DNA of 64,000 nucleotides from contig DATGXK010000001.1 in NCBI GenBank assembly GCA_035299025.1, positions 82,145 through 146,144 on the forward strand, read 5' to 3'. This document shows, piece after piece, positions 53,801-62,008 of the stretch. Every line of letters begins with the position of its first letter. Positions within the stretch are counted from its first letter, which is position 1. The stretch is from Leadbetterella sp035299025. Lineage in GTDB: Bacteria; Bacteroidota; Bacteroidia; Cytophagales; Spirosomataceae. The notes under the pieces were generated by a model that did no database searches, had not been told where the DNA came from, and was given only the letters and a program-made list of their open reading frames with translations. The position numbers and the translations under genes are program-made.

Positions 53801-53875
53801 AAAAACTTTAACGACATCATGATGGACGACATCATAGAAAGTTTCGAAATCAGAGAATTAAAAAGAACGCTCTAA
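50837..53875 (+). CDS. infB: Translation initiation factor IF-2
   Basis: The 1012-residue GTPase carries initiator tRNA to the 30S subunit. Residues 1-50 form the small IF2-N domain. Residues about 85-400 are a long low-complexity linker rich in Pro, Glu, Val and Lys, then Gly/Asn/Pro. The G domain has IMGHVDHGKTSLLDYIR, DTPGHEAF and NKIDKP. Domains II to IV complete the protein. The variable linker makes the protein long, as is usual in Bacteroidota. It ends the operon. Confidence 0.96.
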   Translation: MAEEKMMRLSQAAKKLNVGTITIIEILSSKGHRIDNNPNAKLSFDQLEVLSKELHVPELLGEMGGGSSLTSATESAPAQKSSDDILYFREEPAEPEIIKIEHNLQGPKVLGKIDLNSKGPAKIVPVETTPEPAKVEPKVEVIPEVVIEKPVIEIPKTIVEPQPEPVVEEKPIEAPKPIEVVEEVKIETPKVEVPVVQTKVETPEEKPKTETPELAKIIEEVFEEDEEETPIVKPVLEVEPEEILPPKLIKAQGDKLQGLKVLGKIELPVERKPLTKEELKQKRKRKRVIVGGEKVGDTTKSNFENFRKDPKAVGPNRPNTPNTPQTPNTGGSKPPFTGGGANTAGPNTNQNQGGGGNTGGKKDFKKGGNRKESVSQDDVKDNIKSTISKMQNKGNEFGSKYRKEKRRNRAEAQDALDQQELEESGTLKVTEFISASELASLMNVSVNDVIASCMKMGIFASINQRLDAETIQMIALEFNFDVEFISAEEEVSFDTEEIIDKEEDLIHRAPIVTIMGHVDHGKTSLLDYIRRSKVASGEAGGITQHIGAYSVKIKEGANKGKSITFLDTPGHEAFTAMRARGAKVTDVVIIVISADDSVMPQTKEAINHAQNAGVPIVFAFNKIDKPNANPAKIREDLAKENILVESWGGKYQEQEVSAKSGIGIDELLDKVLLEAELLELKANPNRKSVGTVIEASLDKGRGYVSTILVENGTLKIGDIMLAGQYFGRVKALVNSLGERVKEAGPSQPVQILGLPGAPQAGDKFNIMESDREAREIANKREQLNREMSIRAKKHITLDEIGRRKAIGTFKELNVIVKGDVDGSVEALSDSLLKLSTDEVQVNIVHKAVGQISESDVTLASAADAIVIGFQVRPSNNARKIADSEQIEIRLYSIIYDAINEIKAAMEGLLAPKEEEVVTGNIQVREVFKISKVGTIAGCYVTDGYVKRNNKVRIIREGIVVHEGEIAQLKRFKDDVAEVKNGYECGLSIKNFNDIMMDDIIESFEIRELKRTL

Positions 53876-53879
53876 TACA

Positions 53880-53915
53880 ATTATTAAAAAAGCCATAAGT
53901 GGCTTTTTTAATAAT
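53880..53915 (+). terminator. Terminator of the rimP-nusA-infB operon
   Basis: A perfect 16-bp stem (53880-53895 with 53900-53915, centre GCCA-TAAG-TGGC) runs into a T-rich strand. Confidence 0.9.
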
Positions 53916-53950
53916 ATTATATTTTCATTTTTTTCTGAAAATATAATATT
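53913..53950. repeat. Second perfect inverted repeat after infB
   Basis: AATATTATATTTTCA (53913-53927) and TGAAAATATAATATT (53936-53950) form a perfect 15-bp stem with an 8-nt T-rich loop. The 19-mer TTTTCATTTTTTTCTGAAA inside it also occurs at 1994-2012, again just past a terminator. Confidence 0.55.
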
Positions 53951-53960
53951 AACAATAAAT

Positions 53961-53992
53961 TTGGAATTTACAAAATAATATTTTTATTTTTG
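53961..53992 (+). promoter_or_regulatory. Promoter of the O-methyltransferase operon
   Basis: TTG (53961-53963) and TATTTTTG (53985-53992) are spaced by 21 nt, a full match to the Bacteroidota promoter, 14 nt before the ATG at 54006. Confidence 0.7.
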
Positions 53993-54005
53993 CATATAAT
54001 AGAAT

Positions 54006-54641
54006 ATGGCGAACGAGGAAATAAACGATTATTGCGAAAGACATACCAGCTCAGAATCTGAGGCTTTAAGGCAAATAAGTAGAGATACTCATGCCAATTT
54101 GCTCAAACCAAGGATGCTGTCCGGCCATTTGCAGGGAAGGTTTTTATCAATAATTTCACATATCCTGAGTCCAAAATATATTCTTGAAATTGGAACTTAT
54201 GCAGGTTACTCAGCAATCTGTTTGGCTGAAGGACTTGCAGAAAACGGAAAACTGATAACCATAGAGGCTGACGAAGAACTAGAAACTAGAATCAGAAAAA
54301 ACCTTAAATTGGCCAATTTGGAGGATACTGTTGAGCTTAAAATAGGAAAAGCTCTAGAAGTCATACCGACTTTAGACCAGCGATTTGATTTGGTTTTCAT
54401 CGATGCCGACAAAATGAACTATATCAATTACTATGACTTGGTATTAGATAAATTGAACATCGGTGGTATTATCATCACCGACAATGTCCTTTGGGACGGA
54501 AAAGTGGTGGATGCGAATAAAAATGACGCAACCACCAAACTATTAAGAGAATTTAATGCCTACGTGCATAACGATATCAGAACTCAAAATGTGCTTTTAC
54601 CCATAAGAGACGGCCTGTTTGTCTCCAGAAAAATAAAATGA
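54006..54641 (+). CDS. Class I SAM-dependent O-methyltransferase
   Basis: The 211-residue protein resembles caffeoyl-CoA/catechol O-methyltransferases: LEIGTYAGYSAICLAEGL (SAM motif I), ITIEADEEL, FDLVFIDADKMNY (metal-binding Asp) and GGIIITDNVLWDGKVVD. The substrate is unknown. It heads a tight run with the LysM transglycosylase (4-nt overlap), the DUF3109 gene and the ATL gene. Confidence 0.9.
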   Translation: MANEEINDYCERHTSSESEALRQISRDTHANLLKPRMLSGHLQGRFLSIISHILSPKYILEIGTYAGYSAICLAEGLAENGKLITIEADEELETRIRKNLKLANLEDTVELKIGKALEVIPTLDQRFDLVFIDADKMNYINYYDLVLDKLNIGGIIITDNVLWDGKVVDANKNDATTKLLREFNAYVHNDIRTQNVLLPIRDGLFVSRKIK

Positions 54642-56893
54642 AAATGAAAAAAATTTTAGGTTTCTTATTAATCTACCCTACCTTTTTCTTTGCGAGTGCT
54701 CAAAACCAATTAAGTATTCCTGAGGCACCAAAAAAAATAGAGTTTGCCAATATCCTCGTTGAATTAAATCCAGAGGCCCTAAAAGTGGTAAATGCCGAAA
54801 TTACGAACTTACTTACTCCTCAAAACAAATTTCTCGAACAAAAACTCGAAAGAATGCAGTGGTACTTTCCTATTATTGAAAGAATATTAGAGGAAGAAGA
54901 CGTACCTGAAGACATGAAATATCTGGCTGTAATGGAAAGTTCATTACTTCCTGAAGCCATTTCTACTTCGAATGCAGTAGGTTTTTGGCAATTCAAAGAG
55001 GCCACTGCCAAGGAAGTGGGCCTGAAAGTGGACAATAACCAAGACGATCGCAAGAATATACAGCTTTCTACCAAAGCGGCAGCTTTGTACATGAAGCGAA
55101 ACAACCTCATATTTAAGAACTGGATTTCTTGTTTATTGGCCTATAATCTCGGGGTGCAGGGTGCTTCTGACAAAATCCCCGTGGACTGGTCGTTTGCGAG
55201 TGAAGTTAAATTTGACGAAAACACCCATCCATACTTACTAAAGGCGTTGGCACATAGAATTGCATTTGAGCATCGATTGAACAGACTCAAAGATTCACCA
55301 AGAAAATTCATAGAATATGCTACAAAGGCTAAGTCTCTAGCAGAAATTGCGGTCGAACTCACCACCGATATTACTGAGCTAAGAAAATACAATCCGTGGC
55401 TTTATGCTCCGAACATTCCTGAAGACAAACTTTACAACGTATTGATATTGTCAAGAATAGAGGATGTAGACGAAATAAACGGTAAAATTCAGAAGAGAAT
55501 TGATGCAACCAAAATAGATGTTGGCTTCCCACAGTTGAAAAGAATTACTATGGTTTCTACTTCACCAGACGACCCCATTTTTTATGAAATAAATGGCAAA
55601 AAAGGCATTCTGGCTCAATCTGGAGAAGAAGTAGCACAACTTTCGAGTAAAGCCAAGGTCAAAATCGGCAAGTTCCTTTCATACAACGACATGACAGACA
55701 AGGACTTAACCAAAGAAGGATGTATATACTATTTGCAAAAGAAAAGCAAAAAAGCCAAGGTTCCTTTCCACACGGTTCATGGCGAACAAACTCTTTGGGA
55801 TATTTCGCAAATGTATGGTGTAGGTCTAAAATACCTTTTGAAATACAACCGAATGAAAAATTCGCAAAGATTACAACCTGGTAGAGTAATTTGGATGCAA
55901 AAAACAAGACCGAAAAACCAACCAATTGAAGTTATTAAGGAGGCCATTGAACCTAAAGAAAGTTTGCCTGTCAAGGAAGACTACACAAAAAAAGACGAGG
56001 TTGCAGTAAAAACACCGCCTCTTAAAGAAAAATATGAAGAAGTAGAAAAGCCAATTGTTAGTCCAAAAACAGAAGATAAACCAGCTATTAGCACAAAAAC
56101 CGAAGAAAAACAACCAGTTGAAACAAAAACGGAGCCTTTGAAAATTGACGACGATTTGTTTGAGCCAAAAAACACCAAGCCTGTAGTTACCACTCCTCCT
56201 ACTCCAGCAAAAACAACCGAGTCGAAGAGTACCTCTACAAAAACTGTGGATACAAAACACATGGTAAAACAAGGTGAAACTTTGTTTTCGATAGCCAAGC
56301 GTTACGGATTATCGGTAGACGAAGTACGGAAACTCAATGGCATGAATAGCACGGCCACTATTAAGGTAAACCAGCTTCTGACCGTTGGTAAGTCAACCAT
56401 AGTTACCAAAGAAGAGGTTATTACAAAGACTCCAACGCCTAGCAAACGACCAAAAGTAGATGAACCCATTGGTGAGGAAGAACTGGCAAAGCCAAATCCC
56501 CCTATTGTAAAAGAGCCCGCAGCCCCAGCAAGCCAAAAAATGAATACCCATACGGTTGCTTCTGGAGAAACACTGTTTAGTATAGCCCGCAAATATGGGG
56601 TTTCTGTAGGGCAGATTCAAGATTGGAACGGCCTCAGCGGCAACAGTATAGTTCTTGGTCAGAAACTCATAGTTTCAAAACAAAATACTATAACAACCAG
56701 TACAAAACAAACTGATAATCAGAAAACTAGTGCTACACCCGCTGGAATCCTTAAGTACCATACGGTTGCCAGCGGCGAAACACTCTACAGCATCTCAAGG
56801 AAATATGATGCCAATGTGAATGACATAAAAAAATGGAACAATATGACCGACAACAACATAATGGTCGGTTCAAAAATTATTGTAAAGAAATGA
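54638..56893 (+). CDS. Lytic transglycosylase with multiple LysM domains
   Basis: The 751-residue secreted protein has a signal peptide ending FFASAQ. An SLT-type domain covers about 60-250, with the catalytic Glu in YLAVMESSLLPEA and SNAVGFWQFKEATAKE. Four LysM-like repeats follow: near 375-415, 545-590, 635-680 and 705-751, separated by Thr/Lys/Pro/Glu-rich linkers. It binds and cuts peptidoglycan. It is a paralogue of the 38511 gene, with more LysM repeats. Its ATG overlaps the preceding stop by 4 nt, and its own stop overlaps the next ATG. Confidence 0.88.
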   Translation: MKMKKILGFLLIYPTFFFASAQNQLSIPEAPKKIEFANILVELNPEALKVVNAEITNLLTPQNKFLEQKLERMQWYFPIIERILEEEDVPEDMKYLAVMESSLLPEAISTSNAVGFWQFKEATAKEVGLKVDNNQDDRKNIQLSTKAAALYMKRNNLIFKNWISCLLAYNLGVQGASDKIPVDWSFASEVKFDENTHPYLLKALAHRIAFEHRLNRLKDSPRKFIEYATKAKSLAEIAVELTTDITELRKYNPWLYAPNIPEDKLYNVLILSRIEDVDEINGKIQKRIDATKIDVGFPQLKRITMVSTSPDDPIFYEINGKKGILAQSGEEVAQLSSKAKVKIGKFLSYNDMTDKDLTKEGCIYYLQKKSKKAKVPFHTVHGEQTLWDISQMYGVGLKYLLKYNRMKNSQRLQPGRVIWMQKTRPKNQPIEVIKEAIEPKESLPVKEDYTKKDEVAVKTPPLKEKYEEVEKPIVSPKTEDKPAISTKTEEKQPVETKTEPLKIDDDLFEPKNTKPVVTTPPTPAKTTESKSTSTKTVDTKHMVKQGETLFSIAKRYGLSVDEVRKLNGMNSTATIKVNQLLTVGKSTIVTKEEVITKTPTPSKRPKVDEPIGEEELAKPNPPIVKEPAAPASQKMNTHTVASGETLFSIARKYGVSVGQIQDWNGLSGNSIVLGQKLIVSKQNTITTSTKQTDNQKTSATPAGILKYHTVASGETLYSISRKYDANVNDIKKWNNMTDNNIMVGSKIIVKK

Positions 56894-57459
56894 TATTAAT
56901 TGAAGACACCTGCATAAGCGATGACGTGGCAGACAAGTTTTTTGTTTGCGATATAGAAAAATGCAAAGGTGCTTGTTGTGTAGAAGGTGACCTCGGTGCA
57001 CCACTAGAAGAAGTTGAACTACCCATTCTTGACGAAATATTCGAAAAAATAAAACCTTATCTCTCCCCTGAGGGTGTAAAGGCCATTGAAGAACAAGGCA
57101 AGTATATCAAAGATTGGGAAGGAGACTATTCTACAACCACAATCGACGAAAAAGAATGTGCTTATGCCGTTTATGACAAAAAAGGTATTCTTCAATGTGG
57201 AATAGAACAAGCCTACAACGACGGTGTAATTGACTTCAAGAAGCCGATTTCTTGCCATTTATACCCTATACGAATCACAAAGTATGAAAGCTATCACGCC
57301 ATAAACTACGACAGATGGAGTATTTGCTCAGATGCCTGTGCATTGGGCGATAAACTTGGCGTTGAAGTGTACAAATTTCTTAAAGAGCCGCTTATCAGAG
57401 CTTATGGAGAAGCTTGGTATGAGCAGTTGGTTAAAGAAATAGAGGATGCAAAGCTTTGA
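56890..57459 (+). CDS. DUF3109 family cysteine-rich protein
   Basis: The product is 189 residues from ATG 56890, which overlaps the previous stop (ATGA). A longer frame from 56833 lies inside the LysM gene and is rejected. It starts MILIEDTCISDDVADKFFVCD and has clustered cysteines in CDIEKCKGACC, CAYAV, CGIE, SCHLYP and CSDAC, which suggests a metal or Fe-S site as in the related YkgJ-type zinc/iron-chelating family. No enzymatic role is known. Confidence 0.85.
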   Translation: MILIEDTCISDDVADKFFVCDIEKCKGACCVEGDLGAPLEEVELPILDEIFEKIKPYLSPEGVKAIEEQGKYIKDWEGDYSTTTIDEKECAYAVYDKKGILQCGIEQAYNDGVIDFKKPISCHLYPIRITKYESYHAINYDRWSICSDACALGDKLGVEVYKFLKEPLIRAYGEAWYEQLVKEIEDAKL

Positions 57460-57763
57460 GGAAGTATATGAAGTGGTTAGACTAATACCAAAAGGCAGGG
57501 TAAGCAGCTATGGTGCCATAGCAAAATACCTTGGAACTGGTGCCCGATTGGTGGGCTGGGCTATGAACGCCGCCCACACCCTAAATGACGTTCCGGCCCA
57601 TCGCGTAGTTAACCGAAACGGACTTTTGACGGGCAAATTTCACTTCGAAACACCTACTCTCATGCAAGAACTTCTGGAATTAGAAAGCATTACCGTGGTA
57701 GATGATAAGATAGAGGATTTCAAAAACATTTATTGGGATCCGTCTATTGAGCTAGCACTGTAA
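57446..57763 (+). CDS. Alkyltransferase-like protein (ATL, MGMT DNA-binding domain)
   Basis: The 105-residue protein has the MGMT DNA-binding domain: PKGRVSSYGAIAKYLGTGARLVGWAMNAAH and then VPAHRVVNRNG. In active O6-alkylguanine transferases this motif is PCHRV, with the acceptor cysteine. Here Ala replaces Cys, so it cannot dealkylate DNA by itself. ATL proteins bind O6-alkylguanine and hand it to nucleotide excision repair. It overlaps the DUF3109 gene by 14 nt. Confidence 0.9.
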   Translation: MQSFEEVYEVVRLIPKGRVSSYGAIAKYLGTGARLVGWAMNAAHTLNDVPAHRVVNRNGLLTGKFHFETPTLMQELLELESITVVDDKIEDFKNIYWDPSIELAL

Positions 57764-57924
57764 AATAAACATTGCAATATTTTAATTTTAAATATACTTA
57801 TTTGAATAAAAACTCCTTCTGTGTAACCATATAAAAAGAAGTTTATTTAAATAAATTAAAATTTTAATATAAAATAGTATCTTTACACAGAATAAAATTC
57901 TGAAATCATCAATCAAACATAGAA

Positions 57925-58395
57925 ATGGCAGTCGGTAAATTAGATCAAATTGATCACAAACTTTTAGAAATACTCCAGAGTAATGGTAAAATCACAAATG
58001 CACAGCTTTCAAAAGAAATAGGGCTTTCACCAGCTCCTACCCTAGAGAGAGTCAAAAAACTTGAAAATACCGGCATTATAGAGAGCTATCATGCTCAAAT
58101 AGATAGAGAAAAAGTAGGATTGGGCGTTATGACATTTGTACAAGTTACGCTTTCAGGCCATAGAAAATCCATAACTGAGTCATTTGTAAAGACCATAGAA
58201 TCAGTACCCGAAATCATCGAATGTCACCACGTAACTGGCTCATGCGACTTCCTTCTGAAGGTCATAGCTCGGGATATTGCTTCTTACCAAACCTTGATTA
58301 TGGAAACCATTAATGAAATAGAGGTGGTAGCCAGCACTCAAACTATGGTAATCTTATCTACTTTCAAAAACACCAAAGTGTTACCGATTCCTTGA
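57925..58395 (+). CDS. Lrp/AsnC-family transcriptional regulator
   Basis: The 156-residue protein has an N-terminal winged helix (LDQIDHKLLEILQSNGKITNAQLSKEIGLSPAPTLERVKKLE) and a C-terminal RAM/AsnC effector domain with VTGSCDFLLKVIARD. It probably binds an amino acid and controls amino-acid genes. The AT-rich leader (57778-57900) contains long imperfect A/T inverted repeats and a near -7 box TATCTTTA, consistent with autoregulation. Confidence 0.92.
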   Translation: MAVGKLDQIDHKLLEILQSNGKITNAQLSKEIGLSPAPTLERVKKLENTGIIESYHAQIDREKVGLGVMTFVQVTLSGHRKSITESFVKTIESVPEIIECHHVTGSCDFLLKVIARDIASYQTLIMETINEIEVVASTQTMVILSTFKNTKVLPIP

Positions 58396-58417
58396 TAAAA
58401 AATATTCTAATTGTTGA

Positions 58418-58448
58418 AGGGGGGAAATTATTTTTTCCCCTTTTTTTG
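58418..58448 (+). terminator. Terminator of the Lrp gene
   Basis: AAGGGG..AAA pairs with TTT..CCCCTT around a short T-rich loop and is followed by seven T. It overlaps the last codons of the convergent gene. Confidence 0.6.
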
Positions 58449-59648
58449 TGCCTTAAGTTTCTTGGTCAAGTCTTCCAAGGCTTTCTTGGCTTGCTTATAA
58501 GAGTTTGAACTTTTCTCAGAGTTTCTTAATACCTCTCCAAAGTACTCCACAGCCGCCTTATTTTCATTTTCTTTTAAAGCAATATTGCCCAAAGCCATGT
58601 TAGAGGCCACATAATAACCCGATTCTTTGGTATTATTGTTTAATGAATAATTGATGCATTTTTGATAGAAAAACTTCGCCTGGGTATCGTTGTGTTTGTA
58701 GTTTTGATTTACATAACCCAATATATATGAGGCGTACCTACCATCATTATCACCATAACCGTAGCGTTGCTCTTCTAGTCTACTCATCAACTCATTGGCA
58801 TAGACTTCGGCTTCGTCCAACCTACCAAGAGCGAAACTGTTGCGGGCAACAAATCTATGAAAAAACGAATTATTGGGATACAAAGCATGCATTTGACGGG
58901 CCATCATCAATGATTTTGAGGATTGATTTTCGGCAGCATATATTTGAATAAGAAAATATCTGGCCTCCATACGAGAATAAAATGCGTTGTTGGCCACATT
59001 TTCCAACTGCTTTATTCCCAGATTTTTATCTCCTTTTCTAAAGAAAGTTAGCAATGGTTTTAGCGATTTATAATTCTCGTGAATCCATCTTGAATAATAA
59101 TTATAAACGCCATCTCCAAACAGCAACTCGGGATTAATATTTTCCTCGCCCCTGCTGTAATCAAGATATTTAATGGCCTGCTTACCCGCCCAAGCCGATT
59201 TTACCCATTTTTCACGCTCTGCGTAAAGCCTTCCCTTAATGGCGTAGGCGGCAGAAAGAAAGAAGGCCGCTTCTTTGTTTTTTTTGTTCTCATCAAACAT
59301 GTCGTCAGCCTTATCAATGGCCTCGTCCATATAATAATGGCACTGCTCATCAAACCGCTCTTGCTTTGTATCTGGTACAATTTTCCACCATTCGTTGAGG
59401 CCAAGCAAAAAATCGCCCAGTGGGTGCTGAGGGTATTTTACCTTCAACCATTTGTATTCCTTTTCGGCCTCGGTAAAATTAAAATTATACATATTATTTA
59501 CTGCGGCTGTTGTACTTATCTGGACGCCTCGATCCAGCAAAAGCATTTCGGCTTTAGGTTTTTCTTTAGAATTCAGGAATGAAAAGAGTTGTCCAAAAGA
59601 GGTATAATTGGAACAAAGAATAAGAAAAACTAGAAGGCTTTTTTTCAA
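58428..59648 (-). CDS. Secreted tetratricopeptide-repeat-type protein of unknown function, probable TTG start
   Basis: The product is about 406 residues from TTG 59648, which gives a good signal peptide (KKSLLVFLILCSNYTSFGQ). Longer frames start at ATG 59696 or 59750, but a perfect -7 box TAATTTTG at 59706-59699 would put the transcript start near 59693, downstream of both. The mature part is helical with TPR-like pairs (EAEKEYKWLKVKYPQHPLG, LMMARQMHALYPNNSFFHRF) and a basic tail. Function is unknown. Confidence 0.7.
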   Translation of the reverse strand: MKKSLLVFLILCSNYTSFGQLFSFLNSKEKPKAEMLLLDRGVQISTTAAVNNMYNFNFTEAEKEYKWLKVKYPQHPLGDFLLGLNEWWKIVPDTKQERFDEQCHYYMDEAIDKADDMFDENKKNKEAAFFLSAAYAIKGRLYAEREKWVKSAWAGKQAIKYLDYSRGEENINPELLFGDGVYNYYSRWIHENYKSLKPLLTFFRKGDKNLGIKQLENVANNAFYSRMEARYFLIQIYAAENQSSKSLMMARQMHALYPNNSFFHRFVARNSFALGRLDEAEVYANELMSRLEEQRYGYGDNDGRYASYILGYVNQNYKHNDTQAKFFYQKCINYSLNNNTKESGYYVASNMALGNIALKENENKAAVEYFGEVLRNSEKSSNSYKQAKKALEDLTKKLKAQKKGKK

Positions 59649-59698
59649 TGTCAATATTTTTGTAAAAAAACGAAAACGAAGATTCAATAATTGCATTA

Positions 59699-59716
59699 CA
59701 AAATTAGATAAATTTG
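59699..59716. promoter_or_regulatory. Back-to-back divergent -7 boxes
   Basis: TAATTTTG on the minus strand (59706-59699) serves the TPR-like gene, and TAAATTTG on the plus strand (59709-59716) fits hpt. The two lie 2 nt apart, so the promoters should exclude each other. Confidence 0.5.
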
Positions 59717-59768
59717 AAATTTCATGCCTCAAAAAGCGGGTTGTTAACAAATTATTATTTTAATTTAC

Positions 59769-60323
59769 ATGAAAAACAGAAATATGGTAGAGGTATTAGA
59801 CCTAAAATTTAAGGAACTGATTACGAGCGAAGAAATTCAGGCAAGAGTAGACGACATATCTCAGCAGCTCAATGAAAGATTCGCAGACAAAAAACCGATA
59901 TTTCTAGGCATACTCAATGGCTCATTTTTGTTTATTGCCGATATTTTCAAGAAACTCACCATACCCTGTGAGGTCAGTTTTCTTAAAATTCATTCTTATC
60001 AAAACACCGAATCGACGGGTAAAATGAAAGAATTAATTGGACTCAATCAACCCATAGAGGATAGGCACGTGGTTATATTGGAAGATATCGTGGATACGGG
60101 CCGTACGCTGGATTTTCTTATGAAAACTTTAGAGATTCATAACCCGGCGAGCATTTCGGTAGCCACACTTTTGCATAAACCAGAGGCCATGCTGGTACCT
60201 ATCAAATTAGATTATGTAGGGTTTGAGATTCAAAACCAATTTGTGGTAGGTTATGGATTGGATTACAACGGTTTTGGAAGAAATAGTGGCTCAATCCTTA
60301 TCAAAGTAGACGATGGAGTGTAA
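59769..60323 (+). CDS. hpt: Hypoxanthine phosphoribosyltransferase
   Basis: The 184-residue purine-salvage enzyme has the PRPP-binding motif VVILEDIVDTGRTLDF, an N-terminal IFLGILNGSFLFIADI, and a C-terminal VGYGLDYNGFGRN, which is the usual GYGLDY box of the family. The start may be Met6 (59784). Its 3' end overlaps the convergent ABC gene by 33 nt. Confidence 0.93.
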   Translation: MKNRNMVEVLDLKFKELITSEEIQARVDDISQQLNERFADKKPIFLGILNGSFLFIADIFKKLTIPCEVSFLKIHSYQNTESTGKMKELIGLNQPIEDRHVVILEDIVDTGRTLDFLMKTLEIHNPASISVATLLHKPEAMLVPIKLDYVGFEIQNQFVVGYGLDYNGFGRNSGSILIKVDDGV

Positions 60324-61235
60324 GTTTATTTTGACTTTTGACCCGACTTCATACATTTTTTTACTCTGGCAATAAATTGTAGTGTGTTGAAAATCAATTA
60401 TTGTCTCATAGTATGATCCTTTAAAAATATTATTGATAATTTCAGCTTCGAAAGTACCTTCGGGGCTGATTTCTATATTTTCGGCTCTGACAAAAAGTTC
60501 TTTAGTATCTAGATTTAATACAAAACCATCGCCCGTAAGCAAAGCCACATATTTGTTTTTGGGCTCGTGATAAATTTTCTCAGAGCTACCCTTTTGAACC
60601 ATCCTGCCGTTTTTAATTATAAAAAGTTCGTCGACCAAACCGAAAGCATCGTGTATGTCGTGTGTGACAAATACGCATGCAACGGCCTCCTTTCGGAGCA
60701 CGCTTTGGAGGTTGGTCATTACTTTCTTCTTGATGATGGGGTCTAGATTGGCAAAAGGCTCATCGAGTAAAAGTAAAAGCGGCTCGTCCGCAATAGCCTT
60801 GGCCAACATGGCTCTTTGTATCTCTCCACCTGACAGTTCACGGGGAAATTTTGACAAGAGGTGGTTTATATTTAAATCTTTAGCTAATTTACTAATTCTT
60901 TGGTTCTGGTATTTTTTCTCAAAATATCTAAGTTCATAAGCTATGTTTTCGGCAATACTAATGTTAGGAAAAAGCGTGTTTTGCTGAGTGACCATTTTTA
61001 TTTGCTTGTGGCCGGCAATAAGCTTTTTTGAGGGTGGATCGAGTGGCTGATTGTCCAACAAAATACTTCCTGAAGTAGGCTCTTTTAATCCTGCGAGCAA
61101 TTTAAGCAAAGTAGTTTTACCAGATCCGCTCTGACCTATGATGCCCAGAATCTTTCCTTTTTCAACTTTCAGATTTATGTTTTTAAGTGAAAAACTGCCT
61201 TCGTATTGGAAATTTACTTTTCTTGCTTCTATCAT
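60291..61235 (-). CDS. Orphan ABC transporter ATP-binding protein
   Basis: The product is about 314 residues from ATG 61235 (a TTG nine bases upstream is the only longer start). It has Walker A GIIGQSGSGKTT, signature LSGGEIQRAML, Walker B LLLLLDEPFANLD and VTHDIHDAF. A C-terminal extension of about 75 residues after the ATPase core resembles a TOBE-type ligand or regulatory domain, as in molybdate, iron or polyamine importers. No permease or binding protein lies nearby. The substrate is undetermined. Confidence 0.85.
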   Translation of the reverse strand: MIEARKVNFQYEGSFSLKNINLKVEKGKILGIIGQSGSGKTTLLKLLAGLKEPTSGSILLDNQPLDPPSKKLIAGHKQIKMVTQQNTLFPNISIAENIAYELRYFEKKYQNQRISKLAKDLNINHLLSKFPRELSGGEIQRAMLAKAIADEPLLLLLDEPFANLDPIIKKKVMTNLQSVLRKEAVACVFVTHDIHDAFGLVDELFIIKNGRMVQKGSSEKIYHEPKNKYVALLTGDGFVLNLDTKELFVRAENIEISPEGTFEAEIINNIFKGSYYETIIDFQHTTIYCQSKKMYEVGSKVKINLHSIVYFDKD

Positions 61236-61297
61236 ATTTAGCAAAAGTAAAATGTAATGTCGGATTTTTTTTTATTAATTTGTAAAAAAACCTATCT

Positions 61298-62005
61298 ATG
61301 CTAGACCTATATAATAAACAATCCAAGTGTTTGGTGGCACTTGACTCTATAATTTTTGGATTTGACGGGGAGGAATTAAAAATATTACTTGTAAAAAGAG
61401 GGCTTGAGGAAAATAAAGAGACATGGTCTCTTATGGGCGGTTGGTTGCAAGAAAACGAAGGCTTAAATGAGGCCGCTGATAGGATACTATTTGAACATAC
61501 AGGCCTAAAAGACGTATATCTCGAACAACTTGCCGCATTTGGAAATCCAAGAAGAGACCCTGTAATGCGTACAGTATCAGTAACTTACAAGGCTCTATTG
61601 AATATCGCAGACTATGACCACAAACTGACCAATAAAATCAGTGCTAAGTGGTTTTCGTTAAAAAATTTACCTGAATTACTCTTTGACCACTCAGAAATGG
61701 TCGCTTTGGCGGTGGAACGTTTGAGAGCCAACGCTTCCTTGTATCCAATAGGTTTTGAATTGCTTCCTGAAAAATTCACATTGCCTCAGCTTCAAAATCT
61801 TTATGAAGCGATTTTCGATACTAAATTTGACAAGAGAAATTTTACACGAAAACTACTGAGCACCAGCATTTTGACAAAAACAGAAGAAAAACAAAAGGGT
61901 TTTTCGAAGAAAGGTGCCTTCTATTTCACTTTGAACAAAGAAAAATACCAGGACACTACTTCTTTCAATTTTCTTTCACTGACCAATCCTGACAAAATTC
62001 TTTAG
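61298..62005 (+). CDS. Nudix-domain transcriptional regulator (NrtR/AraR-like)
   Basis: The 235-residue protein has an N-terminal Nudix fold (LKILLVKRGLEENKETWSLMGG) and a C-terminal winged helix (KFTLPQLQNLYEAIFDTKFDKRNFTRKLLS), the layout of NrtR-type regulators. The Nudix box reads GGWLQENEGLNEAADRILFEHTGL: the REUXEE core is RILFEH, so key catalytic glutamates are missing and the domain should sense rather than hydrolyse a ligand. Bacteroidota members control NAD or sugar (arabinose) genes. The target is unknown. Confidence 0.85.
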   Translation: MLDLYNKQSKCLVALDSIIFGFDGEELKILLVKRGLEENKETWSLMGGWLQENEGLNEAADRILFEHTGLKDVYLEQLAAFGNPRRDPVMRTVSVTYKALLNIADYDHKLTNKISAKWFSLKNLPELLFDHSEMVALAVERLRANASLYPIGFELLPEKFTLPQLQNLYEAIFDTKFDKRNFTRKLLSTSILTKTEEKQKGFSKKGAFYFTLNKEKYQDTTSFNFLSLTNPDKIL

Positions 62006-62008
62006 ATT

